Assembly (NCBI RefSeq): GCF_014201315.1
Contig: NZ_JACHDY010000002.1
Location: 558,001-622,000, forward strand
DNA from: Edaphobacter lichenicola
GTDB taxonomy: Bacteria; Acidobacteriota; Terriglobia; Terriglobales; Acidobacteriaceae
Length of the DNA stretch: 64,000 nt
Direction: 5' to 3'
Shown: in pieces, positions 55,170 through 62,894 of the stretch
How the letters are laid out: every line of letters begins with the position of its first letter
How positions within the stretch are numbered: position 1 is the stretch's first letter
Made by a program: the position numbers and the translations under genes
The notes under the pieces: generated by a model
What the model saw: only the letters and a program-made list of their open reading frames with translations
The model's database searches: none
Told to the model about the DNA's origin: nothing

Positions 55170-55261
55170 GCTGGAAAGCTAGCGCTGGAGCGATAAATAT
55201 TGCACTGCACTATCTCCCAAATGAAGCGTGTTACGTCTTTCGATTGAGTTCAACTCAATCG
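55170..55261 (-). repeat. Vestigial copy of the 2037-aa gene's leader and start, plus a 21-bp palindrome
   Basis: On the minus strand 55248-55221 resembles the leader at 52652-52625 (ATGAAGCGTGT..ACG..TTCGATTGAG on plus, about 24 of 28 positions). The similarity continues through a degraded ribosome site (GGGAGATAGT versus GGAGGATAAT) into the first codons (TGCAATATTTATCGCTC versus TGCAAATTCCATCGCTC). It then fades. The plus-strand sequence CGATTGAGTT-C-AACTCAATCG at 55241-55261 is a perfect palindrome. No open frame follows, so this is a relic or a duplicated regulatory leader. Confidence 0.5.
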
Positions 55262-55920
55262 GGGCCAGTAAGAGGTCTTCAACTTGGTACAGTTCTGCCG
55301 TACGAAGGGAAGGTGGAAGCCAAGATTCTCTACGGTTGTTCAGGAATTAACGGGGAGGGAGGGGGAGGTAAAACTTTCGTGGAAAAGGTTTTTTAACGCA
55401 GAGTGCGTATGCCTGTTTCAAGCCGAGCGACAATTCGAGTCTGCCGCACGTGCTCTTTTATTGTCTCCTTCGTCGGGTCGATTCACTTATCGAATCATAA
55501 ATTTTATAACGTGAAAGTAATCTAGCATGCTACTACAAGGATTTTCTAAGAAACTTGTCAAAAGATTGTCACTAATGCACTCTCAGAAAATGGGATTAGA
55601 TGAATGACTCTCCAGTTAGTCGCATTTATCTTTCGCAATTTGCAATCTTATTTGTAGCAAATTCATGACTACTTATCTCCGGATGTAAGACCAGATCGCA
55701 GATTCAAAGTCAAACAACCCACCACGCAAGGAATAGTGTGAGAGGGATGCGATAGAACCATCTCCGGTCGGGATCTGGATGCTTTTGCGTCATGGCAACC
55801 AGTGCTTCATGCAGTTCCCACCGAGCGCGCCGATGGGGTTTCGGGCTCTGAATATTCCTAAGTTCATCAGCCTTTTTTAGTTACATAATTGGGAAAACTG
55901 CAAGGTAAGACAAATTGGAG
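55262..55920. other. AT-rich gap with one unassigned coding scrap
   Basis: The stretch 55380-55700 is clearly less GC-rich than the genes around it and has no long frame. On the minus strand 55890-55710 an open frame without a start codon reads KADELRNIQSPKPHRRARWE, LHEALVAMTQKHPDPDRRW and FYRIPLTLFLAWWVV before TGA; composition looks protein-like but I cannot name it. It follows the pqqB remnant and may be part of the same decayed region. No repeat, RNA gene or promoter could be supported. Confidence 0.35.
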
Positions 55921-55924
55921 TGCA

Positions 55925-56384
55925 CGCCTCCTAACAAAGACTTGCTTGAGGCCTTCCAGAAGATTCCATCCACTAGAAGAACCGAACCGGTCGAGAACAG
56001 CGATCAAGCATCTGAAAAAAACTGTTCAAATGCAGAATGCTGCGGCTGCTCCGGATACGTAGATGCGGACAGGAGTAAATTCACGCACATAGCAAACCGG
56101 GACATGGTCAAGATCTGCGCTGGTACGAATGACATCTTCTACAGGTGTGTTGCGCAATCCCCTGGCGGGATCGGGGTGGATTTCGAATATGCGATTTAAT
56201 TGCTCCCGAAAATCCGGCGATGCGTCAATCAGAAACCAGATATTCACGTCAGCGTAACAGCAAGTTGTGACTGGGTTCGGGCCTGATGCGATGGGTCACG
56301 TTGCAGAGCAGAACAGTTTTTAGCAGGCGCAATTCCATTGAGGAAGGCCGCCACTTGCGGCGGCCCCAATACTTTAATACGCAC
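55925..56384 (-). pseudogene. pqqB: pqqB remnant (PQQ biosynthesis protein B), several frameshifts
   Basis: GTG at 56384, 11 bases after the pqqA stop, gives VRIKVLG; a frame change then gives AASGGLPQWNCAC, the family's N-terminal glycine/cysteine motif; another gives KNCSAL...HQARTQSQLAV; another gives WFLIDASPDFREQL and TSADLDHVPVCYVREFTPVR, and a last one SSRSILHLNSFFQMLDRC. These match PqqB, a metallo-beta-lactamase-fold hydroxylase acting in PQQ maturation, from its start to roughly mid-protein. At least four indels and internal stops make it dead, and the C-terminal half is missing. Confidence 0.8.
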
Positions 56385-56395
56385 ACTCAGTAGAC

Positions 56396-56482
56396 TTACA
56401 GTTCGACCGGCGCGTAGGAGTTGATTTCGCAGTTGAGGGAGATTTCTTCGAACTCGGGTGTGGTCCAGGATGATGGTTGCAT
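56396..56482 (-). CDS. pqqA: PQQ precursor peptide PqqA
   Basis: 28-aa peptide. The C-terminal half CEINSYAPVEL contains the E-x-x-x-Y motif (E19 and Y23), the glutamate and tyrosine that PqqE crosslinks to build pyrroloquinoline quinone; W6-T-T-P and the acidic middle (PEFEEIS) fit acidobacterial/methylotroph PqqA peptides. GAGGT five bases before the ATG at 56482 is a good ribosome site. The next gene is the decayed pqqB, confirming the identity by operon order. The peptide itself is intact; whether the rest of the pathway exists elsewhere is unknown. A longer in-frame start at 56605 would run through a terminator hairpin and is rejected. Confidence 0.8.
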   Translation of the reverse strand: MQPSSWTTPEFEEISLNCEINSYAPVEL

Positions 56483-56604
56483 GATTACCTCTAGCGGGGA
56501 GTGGGTATTGCTTAGGTGAGTGTAGTCGATCCCGGAAATCCGAGCAATCAGCGTCGCCACATAGATCGAGGCACATGAGTTGCTGTCGCAGCGAGTTGGA
56601 ATCA

Positions 56605-56639
56605 TCAGCCAGATCGCGACTAAGCCGCGATCTGGCTGA
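56605..56639 (-). terminator. Perfect 14-bp hairpin downstream of the malectin protein gene
   Basis: TCAGCCAGATCGCG (56605-56618) is exactly complementary to CGCGATCTGGCTGA (56626-56639), loop of 7 bases, starting 20 bases past the stop codon at 56659 on the minus strand. No T-run, but stem stability is high. It isolates the malectin gene from pqqA. Confidence 0.65.
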
Positions 56640-56658
56640 CTTCTATCTATCCTGCATG

Positions 56659-57999
56659 CTAGTTAATTTCGATCGCGCTCAACAGAGAGCTGTTGACGAC
56701 CGAGGTGAACGTAACTACGAAAGTGCCGTTGGAGTCCGCGTTTGCCGTGAGCTCCTGTATCACTGCCTTGTTCTTGGCGCCCGCCGCGGCGAAGATGTCA
56801 AAATTTGTCATCACCTGCGTTCCATTGATGCTGATATTGAAGGTGCGGGAGCCGACAGTGGAGAAGTAGGTTTCGGCAAAATGCAGCCTCACCGTATGGC
56901 TCGATCCAGGGACAAAGCCAGCAAGCGTGTAGGTAAAGTTCCCCTGGCGGGCGTCCTGATACACGGTCATCGGCGCAGCGTTCGTAACACCACTGAGATC
57001 GATGACGTTCTTGTGGCTAAGAATCGAACCGCCTGCAAAGTCTACGTCCGAAATAAAGGGAGCGACTGCCGGACCGCCTGCGTTGATCTGGGCGCTGCTT
57101 ACCGTCGGACATTGGCTGATTGAGGCGCTGGCCTGGGTTGACGTAACCGATAGCCCCGCCAAATCTACCGCCTGCACGACATAGTAGTAAGGCGTCTGAC
57201 ACATTCCCGTCGTATCTTCATATTTCGTTCCGGACACTACGGTTGCGATCTGGTTGGCGACCGATGGGATGAACCCTGACGTGGCACCGCGGAACACATT
57301 GTAATATCCAACCGTGCAGCCGGAGGGAGCCGCGCTGGCGTTCCAGGTCAGTGCAATGGCATTGTTGGAGTCTTCCGCCACGCTAAGTCCGCCCGGCGCC
57401 AGAGGCAGGACGCTGCAACTATTGCTTCCGCCCGCGGTGACGGTCATCGAGTCAAGGCGCGAGACACTTTGAGTGGCCACGTTAAAGACTTGAACGGTGT
57501 TCTGGCCTGCATTCAAGGGGACCGCAATGCTTACAGTACTAAAGGTATCGAAGTCACCGGTGACCGGGAAGTTCAGGTCGGAAGTCATGACGATGCCGTT
57601 TACCAGGATGCCCTCTGGCCTATTCAAAACTCCTGGGAAAAGGCCGGTGGCGAATGCATAGCGCATCGTCAAAGTGTAGGTGCCGGCGGTCGGTACCACC
57701 ACGTTCGAGAAGGTCGCCGTGCCTTCCGTCGTATAAGCCATATCGACGGTCTCTTTGGCAGGATTCATCGCGTTCGATGAGGTGATATAGGAAGGAAACC
57801 AGGAGCTCAACTGCTCGAAGCAATCGAAGCCATTGAGCAGAGCATCTTTGAAGTAATACTGCGTTCCGCCCGCAACGGCTACACCAGCGACTGTGCCGTC
57901 GCCGCGCGATGTTGGGAACTGCGCAGGACAGGGTCCAGCCAACGCCGCACCTACTCCCAGAGACAACAACATTAATAAGACAAGAGATGCTCTTTTCAT
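56659..57999 (-). CDS. Secreted carbohydrate-binding protein: CBM-like, FnIII and malectin domains
   Basis: 446 aa. Signal peptide MKRASLVLLMLLSLGVGAAL (cleavage near LAGP). Residues about 25-190 form a beta-sandwich resembling CBM6/35-type modules (TAGTYTLTMRYAFATGLFPG, GQNTVQVFNVATQSVSRLDS). Residues 200-290 are FnIII (ALTWNASAAPSGCTVGYYNV, YYYVVQAVDLAGLS). Residues 300-446 are a malectin domain (INAGGPAVAPFISDVDFAGG, HTVRLHFAETYFSTVGSRTF, INGTQVMTNFDIFAAAGAKN), closely related to the two malectin units in the 2037-aa protein. No catalytic residues seen; a glycan-binding surface protein is the natural reading. Independent unit with its own hairpin. Confidence 0.85.
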   Translation of the reverse strand: MKRASLVLLMLLSLGVGAALAGPCPAQFPTSRGDGTVAGVAVAGGTQYYFKDALLNGFDCFEQLSSWFPSYITSSNAMNPAKETVDMAYTTEGTATFSNVVVPTAGTYTLTMRYAFATGLFPGVLNRPEGILVNGIVMTSDLNFPVTGDFDTFSTVSIAVPLNAGQNTVQVFNVATQSVSRLDSMTVTAGGSNSCSVLPLAPGGLSVAEDSNNAIALTWNASAAPSGCTVGYYNVFRGATSGFIPSVANQIATVVSGTKYEDTTGMCQTPYYYVVQAVDLAGLSVTSTQASASISQCPTVSSAQINAGGPAVAPFISDVDFAGGSILSHKNVIDLSGVTNAAPMTVYQDARQGNFTYTLAGFVPGSSHTVRLHFAETYFSTVGSRTFNISINGTQVMTNFDIFAAAGAKNKAVIQELTANADSNGTFVVTFTSVVNSSLLSAIEIN

Positions 58000-58157
58000 T
58001 ACAGTGCCTTTCAGTGACTACATTCAACGTTGAGGGACAAACAATCGACGGGTTTCATCACGTCAATCGTAGGGGGGAGGTCAATTCTTAGTGGCTCCGC
58101 GACAAGATAGGCACTCATCGTACGCAGTGAGTTGCTGTCATCAATCGCAGATCGCAT

Positions 58158-58191
58158 CCTGTGTGTGGCCATGATTCCGGCCACGCACAGG
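58158..58191 (-). terminator. 13-bp near-perfect hairpin after the thaumatin-like gene
   Basis: CCTGTGTGTGGCC (58158-58170) and GGCCACGCACAGG (58179-58191) are complementary except at one position, with an 8-base loop. It starts 46 bases past the stop codon at 58237 on the minus strand. It lacks a T-run, like the other 3' hairpins of this cluster. Confidence 0.5.
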
Positions 58192-58236
58192 ACTAGATAA
58201 GGAATCGGTCATGTAAGATTCGTCAATCTCTCTTCC

Positions 58237-60621
58237 CTATCGAATGGTGACGCCATCGAAGGTTGAGATATTGAGTGTTGACTCCCGTTTCGAGGTGACG
58301 GCGAGCCCGGCGGTGACAGATCCGGTCATACCGACATCCCTGGTAGAGATGAGCGTCCAACTGACACCATCCGGTGACGCATAGCCAGAGAACGTATTAC
58401 CCGAGCGCTGGAGTTTGACCCACACAGGGACGTTTTGTTGTGCTTGTCCCAGGTCTGTGGTGCCTCCTCCATCGGCCGCGCGAACGACCATGGCGACACC
58501 GTGCCCTGGGGTAGCAAAGACCGCGGCGAAGGCTGCATTGTCTGCAGTGGTAGAGCGAATCATGACGCCTGACTTGGCCCACACGTCTGTATCGGTCTGA
58601 GCAGCAACGTGCGCGATGACGGTGAAGTCGCCGGTTGCCGACTGGTAGGCGTAGTTGAACTGGTCGGCGGTGCCGAAGATGTCGCTGCCGCTGCCGCCTA
58701 CCGTGAAGGTGCCTCCGTTTGCGCTGAAGGTGCCAGCGGTTCCCGGATCGCCGATGTCCAGATCGGTGAACTGGACGCCGGCCGCGTTGACCGTGAGAGG
58801 GATGTTCGTGGTATGGCTCAGCGGGCCAGAGGTTGCGGTGACCGGAATAGTATAGGTTCCGGGCAACGTCGAGGCGCTGGTGGCGAGCGTTAGCGATGAG
58901 GTTGCCGCTCCGGAAATCGAGTCAGGCGTAAACGTCGCCGTCACCCCAACTGGCAGGCTGGAAGCACTGAGAGCGACCGTAGAGCTAAAGCCGTTCTCGG
59001 GTGTTGTTGCAAGCGTGAAGGACGCGCTGTTCCCCGCTTGAAGCGCGCTCATTGCAGGAGTCACAGAGACGGTGAAATCCGGGCTGGGGACTGTGGATGA
59101 GACTGTTAGAGCGACCTGAGCGTCGTGGAGGCTATTTGCGCTAAAGCTGGTGAATAAAGGAAAGTAGGCTCGCTTTGTGGCAGAGGCAGAGGTGGCGATC
59201 GTGATAGTCGCCGACTGCGGTGTAGGATCACCGGTAAAAGTGAACTGTGGCAACGTGGGTGCTTTGGAGGTCGCAGGAAAACCGGAGGTGCTCATCGAGA
59301 CGACGCCGGTGAAGCCGTTCACTGGAGTGGCCGTGACAGTGTAGACCACCGACGTTCCGGGCAGAACGGTCTGCGCAGATGTTGGCGTAATGCTAAAGAC
59401 ATAGTCGGGAGCTGTGGGATTGGCAACCGTCAACGAACCCTCCCAGACGTTTTCGAGCGCGCCACTCTGGCCAATGACCTCGATATTTCCTGTGCTCAAC
59501 ATCGGAGCTGGAGTCGTCGTTGTATTGACAGTCAGGATGACGGGGACGGTTGCTCCCGGTGGCAAACTGACGCTTGACGCGCTGAAAGAGGCAGAGGATC
59601 CCTTGTTGCTGCAGGACACCTTGCCCACTGTGGTCCAGGTGCAGTTACCCGGCAGATGCGCGGCGGAGAGCTTGACGGTGCCAGTAAATGTACTGCTTGC
59701 AGTTACATTCAGGTTATACGCGACGGAGCCACCGGGCGTTACAGTCTGGTTCGGTTGCTGGGAAGTGATGGTAAAGGTAGGAACAGTCGCAGGATCTGAG
59801 TTGGGAACAGTCTTCGCAGGACAGAACGTGATCTGATAGCCCGAAGAGGGCAAAGGAACTACATTGAAGTCGCTGGATGGGTCGTCAAAGGCATAACCGT
59901 ACACCGAGGGACAGGACTGTTTGAGCACGGCTCCGCGGTAGTTTGTATCCCAATTCACATTGTTGCAGGCCTGCGGCGAGGCATAGGGTCCCGCGCAGCA
60001 GTAGTTCGCCGTTCCAAACTTGCTGCAGAGACTCTTGCACCCGACGACCTGTCCAGCACTATTGAGCATCTGCTGGCCAGCAGGGCAGGAGCTGCGCAGA
60101 TCCACCTGGCACGCAGCGTTGATCGAATGGGTAGGGTTGGGATCGTTGAGTTGAACGGAAAGGGGAAAGTCAAAGCCATCGACCAGGCTGATGTCGTAGT
60201 TGTCTGCTCCAGTCGCGGAGCCGGTAAGGGTGAACTCGGCGAGGCTTGTGTTGCCCGCTCCAGCGTGCTGGCATTGAAGACCGCCGCAGTCGCCCGTCTG
60301 GCAGGAGCCCTTTCCGTTGGCGTCAAAGTTGCACTGACGACGTCCCCAAAAGCGGCCACCGACCCAAGGAGTCGGCAGTGACGTAGTGACGGTCGCGCCG
60401 GCAGGAAGCTCCATACCTCCTGACGAGCCGTTGAAGACAGGGATGGGATTGCCTGCACCAGCGACCCATACGGTTTCGGCACAGTTGTTCGTGATGACGA
60501 ATTGACGGGTTTGGGCAATGGCCATGCCGCCGAATGCACAAAGGACGATCAGTGCCGCATGGGGCAGTGTCATCCACTTGCGTCGACTATTATGCGATAC
60601 GCCAACCGAACCGACCTCCAT
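58237..60621 (-). CDS. Secreted thaumatin-like protein with Ig-like repeats and C-terminal jelly-roll
   Basis: 794 aa from ATG 60621 (AAAGG nine bases upstream); a TTG at 60690 with GGAGG and an ATG at 60573 are alternatives. After the signal peptide (HAALIVLCAFGGMAIAQ) residues about 38-270 are a thaumatin/PR-5 domain: FVITNNCAETVWVAGAGNP, GRFWGRRQCNFD, the signature GSCQTGDCGGLQC, LAEFTL, YDISLVDGFDFPLSV and YAFDDPSSDFNV, with 14 cysteines for disulfides. Several Ig-like/NEW3-type repeats follow (about 285-600: VSMSTSGFPATSKAP, VALSASSLPVGVTATFTPDS). The end (about 610-794) is a concanavalin-like DUF1349-type fold (DVWAKSGVMIRSTTADNAAF, VWVKLQRSGNTFSGYASPDG). Thaumatin-like proteins bind or cleave beta-1,3-glucan; that activity is inference here. 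Confidence 0.88.
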   Translation of the reverse strand: MEVGSVGVSHNSRRKWMTLPHAALIVLCAFGGMAIAQTRQFVITNNCAETVWVAGAGNPIPVFNGSSGGMELPAGATVTTSLPTPWVGGRFWGRRQCNFDANGKGSCQTGDCGGLQCQHAGAGNTSLAEFTLTGSATGADNYDISLVDGFDFPLSVQLNDPNPTHSINAACQVDLRSSCPAGQQMLNSAGQVVGCKSLCSKFGTANYCCAGPYASPQACNNVNWDTNYRGAVLKQSCPSVYGYAFDDPSSDFNVVPLPSSGYQITFCPAKTVPNSDPATVPTFTITSQQPNQTVTPGGSVAYNLNVTASSTFTGTVKLSAAHLPGNCTWTTVGKVSCSNKGSSASFSASSVSLPPGATVPVILTVNTTTTPAPMLSTGNIEVIGQSGALENVWEGSLTVANPTAPDYVFSITPTSAQTVLPGTSVVYTVTATPVNGFTGVVSMSTSGFPATSKAPTLPQFTFTGDPTPQSATITIATSASATKRAYFPLFTSFSANSLHDAQVALTVSSTVPSPDFTVSVTPAMSALQAGNSASFTLATTPENGFSSTVALSASSLPVGVTATFTPDSISGAATSSLTLATSASTLPGTYTIPVTATSGPLSHTTNIPLTVNAAGVQFTDLDIGDPGTAGTFSANGGTFTVGGSGSDIFGTADQFNYAYQSATGDFTVIAHVAAQTDTDVWAKSGVMIRSTTADNAAFAAVFATPGHGVAMVVRAADGGGTTDLGQAQQNVPVWVKLQRSGNTFSGYASPDGVSWTLISTRDVGMTGSVTAGLAVTSKRESTLNISTFDGVTIR

Positions 60622-60787
60622 TGAGTGAGCCTTTCGGAATGGAAGTACGGAGAAAAGCAGAGATCCAAAGTTCTGCAAGAGCAAGTTCAAGAAGTGCCTC
60701 CCGGTAAGACGAACGACTAGTTAGAAACAAAGTTGGAACAATCGACCTTCGAGGAACATAGGGCTTCGTATGTGTGCTGTAAACGGT

Positions 60788-60809
60788 ACGAAGGTAGTAC
60801 TACCTTCGT
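60788..60809. promoter_or_regulatory. Perfect 22-bp palindrome upstream of the thaumatin-like gene
   Basis: ACGAAGGTAGT followed immediately by ACTACCTTCGT. It is 100-170 bp upstream of the possible starts of the thaumatin-like gene and in a 630-base gap (60691-61324) that otherwise shows no gene. Spacerless perfect dyads of this size are typical of dimeric regulator sites; a cruciform or chance are alternatives. Confidence 0.4.
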
Positions 60810-61324
60810 GCGATAAAGATTCCTCTCGGCCACATTCAAAACATCCGAGTATTTGTAACAACCGAAGATATAGTGTGATTAAAAGATCTATGAACTAGTC
60901 AGCAGCACTCAACGGGAGGGAAGTTAGACATCGAATAGGTTACAAATTCATTTCTTTTACATGAATTTCGGCAAGGAAAACCCCATTTCGCCTTGGAAAG
61001 GCAACGCGAAAGAATAGGGATTTTGACTTTGCTAAGGAATCAGGTCAGGTCTAATCCCTTTAGAGGAATTCGGTGGCCCGAGGGGTGGGGTTGGGTGGGA
61101 CAGCAGAAAAAATGTGACCAATCTCATGTTCGAAGGAACCTCTGGGAACCGGAAGTGGATAAGCTGACACAATTTACGAATCAACTTAAGTTACTCGACT
61201 CCAAGTAACATGCCAACAGAAGTTTTGGATCCTGACGGTGTTTTTACAATTAGGAGACAATTCGCCAGATGCCTCGCCCTTTATAGCTGGACCTGCATCG
61301 TTGAGTTGAGAGCTTCACTCCGAA

Positions 61325-62689
61325 TTGATCTCGGAATATCATGACGAGAACAGTTCCCTTCTCTGCCCGACAACTGAGACGCCCGTGACGCGCACGAAAA
61401 TTCTGCTACAACAGGCTTTACAAATCGATAGCCGCAACACCGAGCTGCAGAATGCATACTCAGATTTGCTGCGCGAACTGAAGCGGCACAAGCAACAACT
61501 GCGCTTGGGCGAACTATTGCGAAGTGCCCGGGAGGAGAGCGACAGGCAGCGCTACACGGAGGCGATCTCGTATCTGCGCGTCGCAGCCGAGACCGATCCT
61601 GTGCACCCTGAAGTTGCGAGCCTACTCAGTTTCGCTATGACCCGGCAGAAGGAGGGGCAGCCACAGCAGCCTCCGGATCTCACGAAGTCGAACATGCAGG
61701 AGCCGCTCGATCAGGAGGATTCTGGTCCAACAGAGGATTACGCAACCCGCGTAATGGAGACGCTGTCTGCGGACGGATCGCCACTTAAACCTCAATCCGA
61801 AGTTGGAGACACGAAGCCAGAGGTCGATATTGAGCAGGAAGTTACAACGTCGGCCAGCAAGCTTGGGCTGCTCGCAAATGCGAACGATGGCGCCGACTCG
61901 ACGAAACTGCTTCAAATACCGCAGCAACTGACCGACAAGACGGAAGGCGAAAATGGCCTGACTCTCCAGTTTTCGGAGGCCGTGCTAAAAACACAATTGG
62001 TCGAGACTCCGAGTATTCGCCGAGATCTGACCCCGGAGCTTCCCGCGAAGCGGGATGAACTCACCGCTAAGGCAAAGAATGAGGAGATTCGGGCAGCTGT
62101 CGAAGGAGCCGTCACCGCCTGCGATGCTGCAATGGCGGCAAACAAATTTGACCACTGTTTGCGTTCGCTGGACGATCTGGAAAAACAATATCCCGGAAAC
62201 GTCGTGCTCGCTGCTGCCAGAAAAACATGCGAAACAAAACGTGGACAGAAAGCAACACAATTGCTTCGAGGAGCTATTCATACCGCGCAGCAGCAACTGA
62301 GGAACAACTCCTCCAAGCGAGCTGAAGAAGCTTTGAGAGAGGTGGAATGCGCCTTTCCGTACGTAGCTCTGGATATCCGTAATGATTGGAAACGGCTGAA
62401 GGTTGAGTGTGGGACTCCTCTGCGCGCGAAGCAGGCAGCTTCAGCCAGCGGCATTCCTGCGAAGCGCGGCAAAGTTGGACTGTATGCCATGGGCGTTACG
62501 ATAGCCGTCGCCTCACTTGCAGTTGGGAAAGTCTCACATCTCCGGCATGGAACGCCTGCTCTGCCCAAGCCTGTGGTCGTCGGTGCGGCAGCATCCGCAC
62601 CTGCAGCGAGCGTTGCAATTTCGACAGATTTGGAGATAAACGCCTCACCTTGGGCAAAAGGTGGTGAGTGTCCAAGACAAATCTGGTAA
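61325..62689 (+). CDS. TPR-like protein with one membrane helix, main part of a frameshifted gene
   Basis: 454 aa in this frame. Helical repeats near the N-terminus (LLQQALQIDSRNTELQNAYS, RYTEAISYLRVAAETDPVHP) look like TPR units; residues about 240-360 hold another helical block (FDHCLRSLDDLEKQYPGNVV); a hydrophobic helix (GLYAMGVTIAVASLAVGKVS) lies near 400. The protein ends in DLEINASPWAKGGECPRQIW, but removing one A from the run at 62656-62659 would continue the reading into the frame at 62661-62894. TTG (61325) is a weak start and GTG at 61385 is an alternative; the 5' end may be truncated, since acidobacterial relatives often carry a Ser/Thr kinase domain in front. Function unknown. Confidence 0.6.
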   Translation: MISEYHDENSSLLCPTTETPVTRTKILLQQALQIDSRNTELQNAYSDLLRELKRHKQQLRLGELLRSAREESDRQRYTEAISYLRVAAETDPVHPEVASLLSFAMTRQKEGQPQQPPDLTKSNMQEPLDQEDSGPTEDYATRVMETLSADGSPLKPQSEVGDTKPEVDIEQEVTTSASKLGLLANANDGADSTKLLQIPQQLTDKTEGENGLTLQFSEAVLKTQLVETPSIRRDLTPELPAKRDELTAKAKNEEIRAAVEGAVTACDAAMAANKFDHCLRSLDDLEKQYPGNVVLAAARKTCETKRGQKATQLLRGAIHTAQQQLRNNSSKRAEEALREVECAFPYVALDIRNDWKRLKVECGTPLRAKQAASASGIPAKRGKVGLYAMGVTIAVASLAVGKVSHLRHGTPALPKPVVVGAAASAPAASVAISTDLEINASPWAKGGECPRQIW

Positions 62690-62894
62690 CAGTATCGCTC
62701 TGCCTGACAGAGACTCCACTACTCCGCTGCGATTAGATGCAGTAGACAGTGGAATTTACGAGGTTACACTTACTGGCCCCGACAACAACAAACGGCGGAC
62801 CGTGGAATGCAGCGTGTCCTCGAGCAAGCACCTATGTTCTGCTGATATGGGATCGCCAAGTGTGAAGCAAGTGCTGATGGGAGAACAACCATGA
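62655..62894 (+). pseudogene. C-terminal continuation (PEGA-like) of the frameshifted TPR gene
   Basis: Reads VVSVQDKSGNSIALPDRDST then PLRLDAVDSGIYEVTLTGPD, the strand pattern of a PEGA-like beta domain ('...TP...ldaG.Y.V.l'), which completes the DLEINASPWAK begun in the other frame. It stops at 62894 with an ATGA overlap to the next gene, which argues that this frame was the true end of the upstream protein. Either a single-base insertion in a run of four A (mutation or sequencing error) or frameshifting joins the two parts. Confidence 0.65.

Noticed and set aside
55915..56199. 94-aa plus-strand open frame
   Set aside because: It is antisense to the pqqB remnant, whose frames match a known family segment by segment.
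56343..56363. GC-rich inverted repeat after pqqA that looks like a terminator
   Set aside because: It falls on the codons for the glycine/alanine motif at the start of the pqqB remnant (AASGG), so the symmetry is better explained by coding sequence.
60993..61208. 71-aa plus-strand frame in the gap before the TPR gene
   Set aside because: No ribosome site, no motif and low-complexity composition; treated as chance.
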